Below are positions 7,299 through 16,993 of a stretch of 64,000 nucleotides of DNA, one piece after another. The translations under genes and the position numbers were made by a program. Within the stretch, counting starts at the first letter, position 1. The number at the start of each line of letters is the position of its first letter. The notes beneath the pieces were generated by a model, which was not told the DNA's origin, searched no databases, and was given only the letters and a program-made list of their open reading frames with translations. The DNA is from Microbacterium sp. lyk4-40-TSB-66 (GTDB lineage Bacteria > Actinomycetota > Actinomycetes > Actinomycetales > Microbacteriaceae), in NCBI RefSeq assembly GCF_030209475.1, contig NZ_JARVRW010000013.1:1-64000 (forward strand), in the 5' to 3' direction.

Positions 7299-9574
7299 GG
7301 GAGGGTCTCCTTGTGGGAAGGGATGGGGGCGGATGCCGGGGTGGCGGCGGAATTGCGCGGTTCGGGGTGGACGGAGGGCGAGGCGGGTGAGCCTGTCGAA
7401 GCCTCCGGCGCGGGAGCGCTGCGGATACCGGACCCTTCGACAGGCTCAGGGACCTCTGCCGCGCCGGGGGCACGAGCAGCTCTAGCGGGTGAGCCCGTCG
7501 AAGCCTCCGGCGCGGGAGCGCTGCGGATCCCGGACCCTTCGACAGGCTCAGGGACCTCCGCCGCGCCGGGGGCACGAGCAGCTCTGGCGGGTGAGCCTGC
7601 CGAAGCCTCCGCCGTGGGAGCGCTGCGGATCCCGTACGCCTCGACAGGCTCAGGGACCTCTGCCGCGTTCGACGCGGGCTCCGGGATCTCCGGCTTGACC
7701 GTCGCCACCACCGCGTCTCGGGCGACCTGCGCGCCGGCCGCCGTGCGCAGCCGCACGGTGCCCGCATGGGGTGCCATGACCGTGTGCTCCATCTTCATGG
7801 CCTCGATGGTCACGAGCCGGGTTCCCGCCGAGACGGCGTCGCCGTCGGCGACGTGCACCGCGACGACCGTGCCGGGGAGAGGGGCGATGAGGTCGGGATC
7901 CACGGCCCCGGGCGCTCGTTGCGCGGTGACGCGGCGACGGGCGGCGGCATCCCTCCGCGAGACCACCCGCAGCCGATGCGCTCCGCCGTCGGCGTGCACC
8001 CAGTATTCGAGCGGTCCGCCCGTCACGAGCGCGTCGACCGGGGCCGGAACGACGGTGTGCACGCGCCCGGCGTCGTCCTCGAGCGACACCGTGCGAGGGG
8101 CCACCGCTCCCCCGGCACGCCAGGCGCCGACGCGGCCCCAGACGGAGTCGACCGCCGGGTTCCCGGCATCCGCCACCGTCGTCGCCACCGCGGCGAGCGC
8201 ATCCTCCGTCGGCTGCGGCACCTCGGGCGTTCCCCTTCGGCCGAGGAGCCCCGTGTCGAGGTCTCCCGCGCGCACGGCGGGGTCGGCGAGCAGTGCCCGC
8301 AGGTCGGCGATGTTCGTGTCGACGCCGAGCACCACCGTCTCGGCGAGCGCGGCGTCGAGCCGGGCCAGCGCGGTCGCCCGGTCGGGGCCGTGCGCGATGA
8401 CCTTGGCGATCATCGGGTCGTAGTGGGCGCTGACGACGCTGCCGGTCTCGACGGCGCTGTCGACGCGGGCGGACCCGGGATGCCACAGGGTGACGGTCCC
8501 GGTCGCGGGGAGGTACCCGCGGGACGGCGTCTCGGCGTACACCCGCGCTTCGACCGCGTGGCCGTCGAGACGGATTGCGGGCAGGTCGAGCGCGAACCCG
8601 GCGGCCACCCGCAGCTGCTGCTCCACGAGGTCGATGCCGGTCACGAGTTCGGTGACGGGGTGCTCGACCTGCAGGCGCGTGTTCATCTCGATGAAGAAGG
8701 GTTCGTGGAGCCGGTCGCCGGCGACGAGGAACTCCACGGTCCCCGCGCCGAGATAGCCGACGCTGCGGGCGGCGGCGACCGCCGCGTCGCCGAGGGCATC
8801 GCGGAGCGTCGGATCCACCACCGGAGAGGGGGCCTCCTCGATCACCTTCTGGTGCCGGCGCTGCAGGGTGCACTCGCGCTCGCCGAGCGAGAGGGTCGTT
8901 CCGTGTGCATCGGCGAGCACCTGCACCTCGATGTGGCGCGGGCGCTCCAGCAACCGTTCGAGCAGCAGCGTGTCGTCGCCGAAGGCGGCCGTGGCCACGC
9001 GGCGGGCGGTGGCGAGCGCGTCGGCGAGGTCGTCGGGGCCGGTGGCCACCGTCATCCCCTTCCCGCCGCCGCCCGCGGAGGGCTTCACGAGCAGGGGGAA
9101 GCCCGCCCGTTCGGCCTCTTCGGCGATCTGCGCGTCGGAGAGCCCGTCGGCCGAGAACCCCGGCACGGTCGGCACGTCGTGGTCGGCGACGTGTCGTTTC
9201 GCGCGGATCTTGTCGCCCATGACCTCGAGCGCCTCGACCCCGGGACCGACGAAGACCACCCCGGCGTCGGCGCACGCGCGGGCGAAGCGGGCGTTCTCGC
9301 TGAGGAAGCCGTAGCCCGGGTGAACGGCCTCCGCGCCGGCGGACACCGCGGCGGCGACCACGGCGTCTACGTCGAGGTACGACGCCACGCGCACGGCGCC
9401 GTCGGCGTCGCGCACGTGCGGGGCCTCGGCATCCACGTCGGTGTACACCGCGACCGAGCGGATGCCGAGCCGTCGCAGCGTGCGGAACACCCGACGTGCG
9501 ATCTCGCCGCGGTTGGCGACGAGGACGCGGGTGAACATGCGGGGCGCGTCGACGCCCGTCGAGGAAGTGGTCAC
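7295..9574 (-). CDS. Acyl-CoA carboxylase alpha subunit (biotin carboxylase + biotinyl domain)
   Basis: About 759 residues: an ATP-grasp biotin carboxylase followed by a biotin carrier domain. Markers are VLVANRGEIARRV at the start, the glycine-rich KPSAGGGGKGMT ATP loop, EMNTRLQVEHPVTE, and the biotinylation motif EAMKMEHTV with its acceptor Lys. With the beta subunit it should carboxylate an acyl-CoA, most likely 3-methylcrotonyl-CoA. After the biotinyl domain is a ~110-residue Pro/Ala/Glu tail made of three in-frame 34-residue repeats that the family does not need. The start is uncertain: the GTG at 9574, 6 nt past the beta-subunit stop, is chosen for coupling; the ATG at 9538 (MFTRVLVANRG) matches homologues better and has no visible Shine-Dalgarno. 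Confidence 0.88.
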   Translation of the reverse strand: MTTSSTGVDAPRMFTRVLVANRGEIARRVFRTLRRLGIRSVAVYTDVDAEAPHVRDADGAVRVASYLDVDAVVAAAVSAGAEAVHPGYGFLSENARFARACADAGVVFVGPGVEALEVMGDKIRAKRHVADHDVPTVPGFSADGLSDAQIAEEAERAGFPLLVKPSAGGGGKGMTVATGPDDLADALATARRVATAAFGDDTLLLERLLERPRHIEVQVLADAHGTTLSLGERECTLQRRHQKVIEEAPSPVVDPTLRDALGDAAVAAARSVGYLGAGTVEFLVAGDRLHEPFFIEMNTRLQVEHPVTELVTGIDLVEQQLRVAAGFALDLPAIRLDGHAVEARVYAETPSRGYLPATGTVTLWHPGSARVDSAVETGSVVSAHYDPMIAKVIAHGPDRATALARLDAALAETVVLGVDTNIADLRALLADPAVRAGDLDTGLLGRRGTPEVPQPTEDALAAVATTVADAGNPAVDSVWGRVGAWRAGGAVAPRTVSLEDDAGRVHTVVPAPVDALVTGGPLEYWVHADGGAHRLRVVSRRDAAARRRVTAQRAPGAVDPDLIAPLPGTVVAVHVADGDAVSAGTRLVTIEAMKMEHTVMAPHAGTVRLRTAAGAQVARDAVVATVKPEIPEPASNAAEVPEPVEAYGIRSAPTAEASAGSPARAARAPGAAEVPEPVEGSGIRSAPAPEASTGSPARAARAPGAAEVPEPVEGSGIRSAPAPEASTGSPASPSVHPEPRNSAATPASAPIPSHKETLP
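7387..7692. repeat. 102-bp in-frame tandem array with GAGCCTGTCGAAG/CTTCGACAGGCTC arms
   Basis: Three copies start at 7387, 7489 and 7591, a period of exactly 102 bp or 34 codons. They encode the C-terminal tail of the biotin carboxylase subunit (AAEVPEPVEGSGIRSAP...). The first copy holds a perfect 14-bp inverted repeat, TGAGCCTGTCGAAG at 7388-7401 and CTTCGACAGGCTCA at 7435-7448. The other copies have one or two changes in the first arm. This looks like a REP-type palindrome captured in coding sequence and then amplified. Confidence 0.88.
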
Positions 9575-9579
9575 CGCGA

Positions 9580-11208
<1,629 letters not shown>

Positions 11209-11278
11209 GGCGGCTCCGTCTCGACGCCGCGTCGTCGACGGCACCGTCATTCCAAGGGGGTCGTTCCCCGCGGATATT

Positions 11279-11300
11279 TCAGTTAATGTTGGCTAACTGA
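11279..11300. promoter_or_regulatory. Palindromic operator, probable TetR site
   Basis: TCAGTTA-N8-TAACTGA is a perfect 7-bp inverted repeat, 22 bp in total. It is AT-rich against its surroundings and centred between the carboxylase operon and the divergent TetR gene, 23 bp before the TetR ATG. Size, symmetry and position fit a TetR dimer site controlling both directions. Confidence 0.7.
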
Positions 11301-11322
11301 GATCCCAGGCTAACGCGACAGG

Positions 11323-12123
11323 ATGCCGATGACAAGACCGCACGACGAACCCCCCGGGGCGTCTCCCGGCGTCTCGACGGAGCAGTCCGGACCCACCGCG
11401 CGCGATCGCGCCAAGGCCGAACGCCGCGCGGCACTGCTCGCCGCCGCGGCCCGCCTGTTCGCCGAGCGCGGGTACGACGGCGTGACCCTCGGCGACATCG
11501 GCGAGGCCGCCGGAGTGAGCGGCCCGGCCGTGTACAGACACGTCGCGGGCAAGCAGGCGCTCCTGGGTGCGATCCTCGTCGACGTCAGCGAGCGACTGCT
11601 GCACGGCGGCCGAGGGGTCGCCTCGGCGGGCGCACCCACGCGCGACCGTCGAGCGGATCCCGGCCCGGGCGCCCCGCATCTCCCGGACGCCGACCCGCGT
11701 CCAGCCGCCGCCGCGGGTACGACGGCGGCTCCCTCGCGTGGCACACTCACCGACCGGCACGACGCCGACACGCACCGCGGCGCCCTGCATCCGGCATCCG
11801 CTCCTCTGCCCGCCCTCGTCGACTTCCACGTCGCCTTCGCGCTCGCCGAGGCCGATGTCATCCGGGCGCAGGATCGCGACCTCGACCGGCTCTCCCCCGC
11901 CGATCGTCGCACCGTGCGCGATCTGCAGAACGCCTACATCGACGTCTGGACGGACGCCCTGGCACGAGCGTTCCCGGATGCCGAGACCCCCGCTGAACGA
12001 CGCGTGCGGGCGCTGGCGGGCTTCGGGCTCATGAACTCCACGCCGTACAGCGTCCGCGGCATCCCCTCATCGCGCGTGCGTCCCGTCCTGGCGCGCATGG
12101 CGCTCGCCGCGCTGACCGCCTGA
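11323..12123 (+). CDS. TetR-family transcriptional regulator with a long low-complexity insert
   Basis: 266 residues. A TetR helix-turn-helix occupies about 28-80: AERRAALLAAAARLFAERGY, then VTLGDIGEAAGVSGPAVYRHVAGK. The C-terminal part (about 160-266) is a helical ligand domain ending SSRVRPVLARMALAALTA. Between helix 4-5 and that domain lies a ~65-residue Pro/Ala/Arg/Asp-rich stretch (about 95-160) that looks disordered and is not typical of the family, which is usually near 200 residues. By position it should repress the divergent carboxylase operon, and possibly itself, through the palindrome at 11279-11300. The inducer is probably an acyl-CoA intermediate (inference). Two ATGs, at 11323 and 11329, are possible starts. 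Confidence 0.85.
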   Translation: MPMTRPHDEPPGASPGVSTEQSGPTARDRAKAERRAALLAAAARLFAERGYDGVTLGDIGEAAGVSGPAVYRHVAGKQALLGAILVDVSERLLHGGRGVASAGAPTRDRRADPGPGAPHLPDADPRPAAAAGTTAAPSRGTLTDRHDADTHRGALHPASAPLPALVDFHVAFALAEADVIRAQDRDLDRLSPADRRTVRDLQNAYIDVWTDALARAFPDAETPAERRVRALAGFGLMNSTPYSVRGIPSSRVRPVLARMALAALTA

Positions 12124-12173
12124 GCGGTTGCGAGGACCGCACCGGCGGGCGCGTCCGGTGGCGGGCGTCGCCG

Positions 12174-12231
12174 CGAGTGTCCACGAAACCCGGACGCGTC
12201 GGGCGGTCCGTCCGGGTGTTCCGGACACTCG
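12174..12231. terminator. Large nested hairpin between convergent genes
   Basis: CGAGTGTCC (12174-12182) pairs with GGACACTCG (12223-12231), and ACCCGGAC (12188-12195) pairs with GTCCGGGT (12210-12217). A symmetric 5x5 internal loop separates the stems and the loop is 14 nt. It sits between the convergent TetR and E2 genes and could end transcription in both directions. No T-tract. Confidence 0.55.
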
Positions 12232-12295
12232 GAGCGAGAGCGAACGCGGTCGTGGCGGGCACGGGGCTCCGAACACGATCCGGGAGGCACGAGAA

Positions 12296-12325
12296 GGTGC
12301 CGAGGGCGACCACTCCCCCGGCACC
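12296..12325 (-). terminator. Hairpin downstream of the 2-oxoacid dehydrogenase operon
   Basis: GGTGCCG (12296-12302) pairs with CGGCACC (12319-12325), about 30 bp past the E2 stop codon in the minus direction. Candidate terminator of the E1-E2 operon; no clear T-tract. Confidence 0.4.
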
Positions 12326-12354
12326 CGGTCTCTCGTACCTCTGCGCGACGCTTC

Positions 12355-13905
12355 TCAGCGCAGCAGCATCGCCCGCCCCGGTTCGCGCAGCACGCCTGCC
12401 ACGTCGGTGAGGAACCGTGCCGCCTCCGCCCCATCGACCAGCCGATGGTCGAACGAGAGGCTGAGGGTGACGACGTCGCGGAGCGCGATCTCGCCGTGGT
12501 GCTCCCACGGGGTGCGGCGCACGGCGCCGACGGCGAGGATCCCGGCTTCGCCCGGATTGAGGATGGGCGTTCCGGCATCCACTCCGAAGACCCCGACGTT
12601 GGTGATCGAGAACGTGCCGCCGGTCATCGCGGCCGGCGCGGTACGACCCGCGCGCGCGGTGGCGGCGAGGTCGGCGATCGCATCGGCCAGGTCGACCAGC
12701 GGGAGTCGCTCGGCATCCGGGATCACCGGAACCACCAGGCCCCGGTCGGTCGCGGCGGCGATGCCGAGGTTGACGTAGTGGTGCAGGGCGATCTCGCCGG
12801 CGGGTTCGTCCCATTTCGCGTTCAGCGAGGGCGTGCGCCCGAGCGCCAGGCACACCGCCTTCGCGACGATCGCGAGCACGCCGATCCGGTGCCCGTCGAG
12901 CGCCCGGTCGTGCTTCAGGGATGCCAGCAGCTCGGTCGTCGCGGTCACGTCGACCGTGAGGAAGGTCGTCGCGTGCGGCGCGGTGAAAGCGCTGTTCACC
13001 ATCGCCGCGGCCGTGTGCTTGCGCACGCCCCGGATGGGGACGCGCGTCACGCGAGACGCGGCGGGGGAAGCGGCCGGGGGGACCGTCGACGCGGAGGCGG
13101 AACCGGAGAAGTGGCCCGGCAGAACTCCCGGGGGGATCGTCGACGCGGATGCGGAACCGGAGAAGTGTTGCGGCAGAGCTCCCGGGAGGACCGTTGCGCG
13201 GGCTGCCGTTGCGCCGGCTGCCGTCCCCGCCGTGGCGAGCCGCTCGGCGAACTCGTCGACGTGCGCGCGGGTCACCGCCTCGCCCGGGTGGGAAGCTGCG
13301 ACGAGTTGCAGGTCGATGCCGTGATCCTTCGCGTACTTGCGCACCGGCGGCGTGGAGCGCGGACGCTCGACCGGCAGGTCGATCGGACCCGTGCGCAGCA
13401 CGTCGTGGGGGGCTGCCTCGCGCACCGCGTGGTCGGCGTCGATCGTGGCGGTCCCGGCGCCCCGTGCCCGCCGTCGCGGACGACTCCCCGATGCGGGGGC
13501 CGCGCCGTACCCGACGAGGTTGGGGGTCGCGCGGGCGGCGATGTCGTCGGCGGGGGTCACCACCGGCTCGGCGGTGACGGCCTCGACCGCCCGTCCTTCG
13601 CCTGCGGCGGAGACGCGCTGCGTCGTCGGCATCTCGGCGGCGGGCGCCGGGGTCTCGGCATCCTCTCCCTCGACCGCGAACGACACCAACGGCGACCCGA
13701 CCGCGACGACGTCTCCGGCCGCCGCGTGCAGACCCTGCACGGTGCCCGCGTAGGGCGAGGGGATCTCGACGATCGCCTTGGCCGTCTCGACCTCGGCGAT
13801 CGTCTGGTTGAGGGTGACCGTGTCGCCCTCTTCGACGTGCCACTCGACGATCTCGGCCTCGGGAAGCCCCTCACCGAGATCGGGAAGCAGGAATTCCGCG
13901 ATCAT
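12355..13905 (-). CDS. Branched-chain 2-oxoacid dehydrogenase E2 (dihydrolipoyl acyltransferase)
   Basis: 516 residues. An N-terminal lipoyl domain (MIAEFLLPDLGEGLPEAEI; lipoyl Lys in EVETAKAIVEIPSP) is followed by a Pro/Ala linker, a peripheral subunit-binding domain (TPPVRKYAKDHGIDLQLV), a second linker with an 18-residue duplication, and the catalytic acyltransferase domain ending with SFDHRLVDGAEAARFL, which holds the HRxxxDG active site. It should pass the acyl group from E1 to CoA. The ATG at 13905 has a strong GGAGGAGG-type ribosome site. It is the third gene after E1alpha and E1beta. No E3 is encoded here, so a shared lipoamide dehydrogenase elsewhere is expected. Confidence 0.9.
   Translation of the reverse strand: MIAEFLLPDLGEGLPEAEIVEWHVEEGDTVTLNQTIAEVETAKAIVEIPSPYAGTVQGLHAAAGDVVAVGSPLVSFAVEGEDAETPAPAAEMPTTQRVSAAGEGRAVEAVTAEPVVTPADDIAARATPNLVGYGAAPASGSRPRRRARGAGTATIDADHAVREAAPHDVLRTGPIDLPVERPRSTPPVRKYAKDHGIDLQLVAASHPGEAVTRAHVDEFAERLATAGTAAGATAARATVLPGALPQHFSGSASASTIPPGVLPGHFSGSASASTVPPAASPAASRVTRVPIRGVRKHTAAAMVNSAFTAPHATTFLTVDVTATTELLASLKHDRALDGHRIGVLAIVAKAVCLALGRTPSLNAKWDEPAGEIALHHYVNLGIAAATDRGLVVPVIPDAERLPLVDLADAIADLAATARAGRTAPAAMTGGTFSITNVGVFGVDAGTPILNPGEAGILAVGAVRRTPWEHHGEIALRDVVTLSLSFDHRLVDGAEAARFLTDVAGVLREPGRAMLLR
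13079..13186. repeat. 54-bp in-frame duplication in the E2 linker
   Basis: GTCGACGCGGA-GCGGAACCGG recurs at 13085 and 13139, exactly 54 bp apart. On the minus strand the two copies encode LPG-HFSGSASAST-PP, an 18-residue duplication in the flexible linker before the catalytic domain. Confidence 0.75.
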
Positions 13906-13960
13906 CGGACACCTCCTCCGCTCATCGCGACGCCCGAGTCGCCGGCACTGCATTCCGCGA

Positions 13961-14968
13961 TCACGACAGCACCTCCGAACCGGCGGCCCGATCGAGCACC
14001 CTGTCCACGGCGTGCAGGATGCGGTCGAGGTCGGGCACATGGTGCTTCTCGAGCTTGGACGGCGGGTACGGGATGTCGTGTCCGGTCACGCGCTGGGGCG
14101 GGGCCTCGAGGTACTCGAAGCACTGCTCGGTGACGCTCGCGACGATCTCGGCGCCGAGTCCCGCCTCACGGGCGGCCTCGTGGGTGACGACGACGCGACC
14201 GGTCTTGCGGACGGATGCCGCGACGGTGTTCATGTCGATCGGCGAGAGCGAGCGCAGGTCGATGACCTCGAGCGAGAGCCCCTCGTCCTCGGCGGCGAGC
14301 GCGGCGTCCAGGGCCGTCCGCACCTGTGCCCCGTAGGTGACGATGGTGGCGTCCGTGCCCTCGCGGGCGACGCGGGCGAGATGCATCGGCGGAGCGTCGG
14401 CCAGATCGGCGTCGAGGTCGACCTCGCCCTTGGAGTGGTAGAGGCGCTTGGGCTCGAAGAAGATCACGGGATCGTCGGATGCCACGGCCTGCCGCAGCAT
14501 CACGTAGGCGTCCTGGGGGTTGCTGGCCGCGACGACGCGCAGTCCCGCCGTGTGCACGAAGTACGCCTCGGGCGACTCCGAGTGGTGCTCGGCGGCGCCG
14601 ACGCCCCCGGCCCACGGAATGCGGATGACGAGCGGCATCCGGATGCGTCCGTTGCTGCGGTAGTGCAGTTTGGCGACCTGACACACGATCTGATCGAAAG
14701 CGGGGTAGACGAAGCCGTCGAACTGGATCTCGACGACGGGACGATACCCGCGCAGGGCGAGCCCGACGGCGGTGCCGACGATGCCGGACTCGGCGAGCGG
14801 GGTGTCGACCACGCGCTGTGCACCGAAACGCTGCTGCAGCCCGTCGGTGACCCGGAACACCCCGCCGAGTTTTCCGATGTCCTCCCCCATGAGCAGGACC
14901 TTGTCGTCGCCCTCGAGGGCCCGGGCGAGGCCGGCGTTGACCGCGGCGCCCAGGGTCAGCGCGGTCAC
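13961..14968 (-). CDS. Branched-chain 2-oxoacid dehydrogenase E1 beta
   Basis: 335 residues of the transketolase-like E1 beta family. Clear marks are GEDIGKLGGVFRVTDGLQQRFG, DTPLAESGIVGTAVGLALRG, EIQFDGFVYPAFDQIVCQVAK, the HHSESPEAYF active-site segment, and C-terminal TGHDIPYPPSKLEKHHVPD. With E1 alpha it forms the thiamine-diphosphate heterotetramer that decarboxylates branched 2-oxoacids. The GTG start at 14968 overlaps the E1 alpha stop by GTGA. A 55-nt gap to E2 carries the E2 ribosome site. Confidence 0.9.
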   Translation of the reverse strand: MTALTLGAAVNAGLARALEGDDKVLLMGEDIGKLGGVFRVTDGLQQRFGAQRVVDTPLAESGIVGTAVGLALRGYRPVVEIQFDGFVYPAFDQIVCQVAKLHYRSNGRIRMPLVIRIPWAGGVGAAEHHSESPEAYFVHTAGLRVVAASNPQDAYVMLRQAVASDDPVIFFEPKRLYHSKGEVDLDADLADAPPMHLARVAREGTDATIVTYGAQVRTALDAALAAEDEGLSLEVIDLRSLSPIDMNTVAASVRKTGRVVVTHEAAREAGLGAEIVASVTEQCFEYLEAPPQRVTGHDIPYPPSKLEKHHVPDLDRILHAVDRVLDRAAGSEVLS

Positions 14969-16095
14969 TTCTCGAACCCCGCGAGGTACTCGACGTACTC
15001 CGCTTTCTGCCGCTCGACGCCGGCGTGCGGCTCGGCGTACACGTGGTCGAACATGGTCGCGGGCTCGCGGGTGGTCGCACCGATGCACGCGGCACGCACC
15101 TCGGCGGCCAGCGTGTCGGCGGCGCGGGCGACCTCGTCGAGGCCGGAGTCGTCGAGCACGCCCTCGGCGCGCAGATACGCCTCGAGGCGGGCGATGGGAT
15201 CGCGGCGCGTCCACTCCTCCACCTCGTCGGCGTCGCGGTAACGGGTGGGGTCGTCGCTGGTGGTGTGCGGACCCATGCGGTAGGTCACGGCCTCGATGAA
15301 CGAGGGCCCCTCCCCGCGGCGCGCACGATCGAGCGCCCAGCGCATCGCGGCGACGCAGGCGAGGGCGTCGTTGCCGTCGACGCGCATGCTCGGGATGCCG
15401 AACCCCGGCGCCCGGCCCGCGATGGGGTACTTGGCCTGCACGGTGACCGGTTCGCTGATCGCCCACTGGTTGTTCGAGCAGACGAAGACCACCGGGGCGC
15501 GGAACGACGAGGCGAAGACCATCGCCTCGTTGACGTCACCCTGGCTGGTGGCGCCGTCGCCGTAGTAGGCCACGGCGACGTCGGTGGAGCCGTCGCGCTG
15601 CGCGCCCATGGCCCACCCGGTGGCGTGCAGCGACTGCGCGCCGATGATGATCTGGGGCGGGGCGGCGTTGATCGTGGTGTGGTCGTAGGCGGAGTGCTCC
15701 TCGCCTCGCCAGGCGAGCACGTAGTCGGCGGGCTTCGCGCCGCGACCGAGCAGGACGCCGTGCTCGCGGTAGCTGGGGAACACGAAGTCGCCGGGGGCGA
15801 GGGCATGGGCCGTGCCCACCTGGGTCGCCTCCTGGCCGCGGCACGGGGCCCAGAGAGCGAGCTGACCCTGACGCTGCAGGGCGACGCCCTCGGCGTCCAG
15901 ACGGCGGGTGAGGACCATGTCGCGGTGGAGGGCGCGCAGCTCGTGCGGTGATAGGTCGCTGATCCACGGGTCGAGCGTGGCGTCCGCGACGCGGGTGCCG
16001 TCGGGCTCGAGCACGCGGGCGACGTCGTCGACGTCGGGTCCCGCCTCGTCGGAGCGTCTTCCGGTCGAAGAGCCTCGCGTCTGGGTGTACGTCAT
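14965..16095 (-). CDS. Branched-chain 2-oxoacid dehydrogenase E1 alpha
   Basis: About 376 residues of the thiamine-diphosphate dehydrogenase E1 alpha family. The ThDP motif is YYGDGATSQGDVNEAMVFAS through CSNNQWAIS; SYREHGVLLGRG and PCRGQEATQVG are also diagnostic. HTTSDDPTRYRD is the phosphorylation-loop-like segment typical of branched-chain 2-oxoacid enzymes. The start is taken at the second ATG (16095), which sits 7 nt from GGAGG; the ATG at 16101 is only 1 nt from it. First gene of the E1alpha-E1beta-E2 operon, divergent from an Lrp/AsnC gene that probably regulates it. Confidence 0.9.
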   Translation of the reverse strand: MTYTQTRGSSTGRRSDEAGPDVDDVARVLEPDGTRVADATLDPWISDLSPHELRALHRDMVLTRRLDAEGVALQRQGQLALWAPCRGQEATQVGTAHALAPGDFVFPSYREHGVLLGRGAKPADYVLAWRGEEHSAYDHTTINAAPPQIIIGAQSLHATGWAMGAQRDGSTDVAVAYYGDGATSQGDVNEAMVFASSFRAPVVFVCSNNQWAISEPVTVQAKYPIAGRAPGFGIPSMRVDGNDALACVAAMRWALDRARRGEGPSFIEAVTYRMGPHTTSDDPTRYRDADEVEEWTRRDPIARLEAYLRAEGVLDDSGLDEVARAADTLAAEVRAACIGATTREPATMFDHVYAEPHAGVERQKAEYVEYLAGFEK

Positions 16096-16227
16096 CGTCA
16101 TCCCTCCAGGTGCGGCCGGGGCTCCTCGTGAGAGCCGCGGCGGTCCGGGTGCCGGCAGCAGTGCCGACAGGCGCGACGGTACGCGCGGAATGCAGCCCGC
16201 TCAAGACCTCGCCGACATATTGAGCAC

Positions 16228-16242
16228 AGTGCCCATTGCACT
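16228..16242. promoter_or_regulatory. Palindrome, probable Lrp/AsnC operator
   Basis: AGTGC-CCATT-GCACT is a perfect 5-bp inverted repeat around a 5-nt centre, 15 bp in total, the usual size of an Lrp/AsnC site. It lies between the E1 alpha gene and the divergent regulator, about 30 bp upstream of the regulator start. Confidence 0.6.
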
Positions 16243-16257
16243 CGGCCTCGACACTGC

Positions 16258-16263
16258 TAATGT
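16258..16263 (+). promoter_or_regulatory. -10 box of the Lrp/AsnC gene
   Basis: TAATGT ends 8 nt before the ATG at 16272, which favours that ATG and a leaderless transcript over the longer starts at 16236 or 16260. Confidence 0.5.
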
Positions 16264-16271
16264 TTCGCAGC

Positions 16272-16745
16272 ATGAGCAAGCTCGACGCGGTCGACCTCGA
16301 CCTCCTCCGCGCCCTGTCCGCCGATCCGCGCGCCACCGTCGTCGCGCTCGCCGAGAAGCTCGGACTCTCGCGCAACACCGTCCAGGCCCGTATGAGCCGC
16401 CTCGAACGCGGGGGCGTGTTCCTCTCCTACGAGCGCACGCTGTCGGCCGAGGCGCTGGGGTTTCCGATCGAGGCGTTCCTGCAGGTGACGGTGCGCCAGG
16501 CGGAGTTGCCGGTCATCCGCGACCACCTCGCGAAGGTGCCCGAGGTGCTGCAGGCGCACGGCCTGAGCGGACAGGTCGACCTGCTGGTGCGGGTCGCCTG
16601 CCGCGACACGCAGCACCTGTTCGACACCGACGCGCGCATCCTCGCGATCGAGGGCGTCGAACGCACCGAGACGTCGCTGGTCATGGGCGAGGTGATCGGC
16701 TACCGCGTCGGTCCGCTGATGGAGCTCGCCCGAGACGACGTCTAG
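16272..16745 (+). CDS. Lrp/AsnC-family transcriptional regulator
   Basis: 157 residues. An N-terminal winged helix-turn-helix (DLDLLRALSADPRATVVALAEKLGLSRNTVQARMSRLE) is followed by an alpha-beta RAM ligand-binding domain (IEAFLQVTVRQAELPVIRDHL ... GQVDLLVRVACRDTQHL). Such proteins sense amino acids or their 2-oxoacids. Placed divergent to the branched-chain 2-oxoacid dehydrogenase, it is the likely local regulator, binding the 15-bp palindrome at 16228-16242. This parallels the Lrp-type BkdR arrangement known in other bacteria. Start chosen from the -10 box spacing; in-frame ATGs at 16236 and 16260 are less likely. Confidence 0.88.
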   Translation: MSKLDAVDLDLLRALSADPRATVVALAEKLGLSRNTVQARMSRLERGGVFLSYERTLSAEALGFPIEAFLQVTVRQAELPVIRDHLAKVPEVLQAHGLSGQVDLLVRVACRDTQHLFDTDARILAIEGVERTETSLVMGEVIGYRVGPLMELARDDV

Positions 16746-16909
16746 CGAAGGGTCGGGCTCACGGTCACGCGGGGTCGCAGGTGCCGGTGTGAAACCGGCT
16801 CGCTGCCGCGCGCGTGTCCCGCTCGGAGCCGATCTCCGTGACGTGAACCGAATACCGGTGCTGCCTTCTCGGCACCGCTTTGGCGGGTGGTTCCGCCGAG
16901 GAGTTCCGC

Positions 16910-16966
16910 TGACTTGCGCCAGACGCACGCGCGGGCGCGACGCGAGCGGACGTACGACGCAAGTCA
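16910..16966. terminator. Inverted repeat between convergent genes
   Basis: TGACTTGCG (16910-16918) and CGCAAGTCA (16958-16966) form a perfect 9-bp stem with a 39-nt loop rich in CG dinucleotides. It lies in the gap between the Lrp/AsnC gene (plus) and the EamA gene (minus). The gap also has a smaller GGCGG/CCGCC hairpin near 16883-16897. Confidence 0.4.
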
Positions 16967-16993
16967 CGCGCCCACCCGCCCCCACCTCACCCC

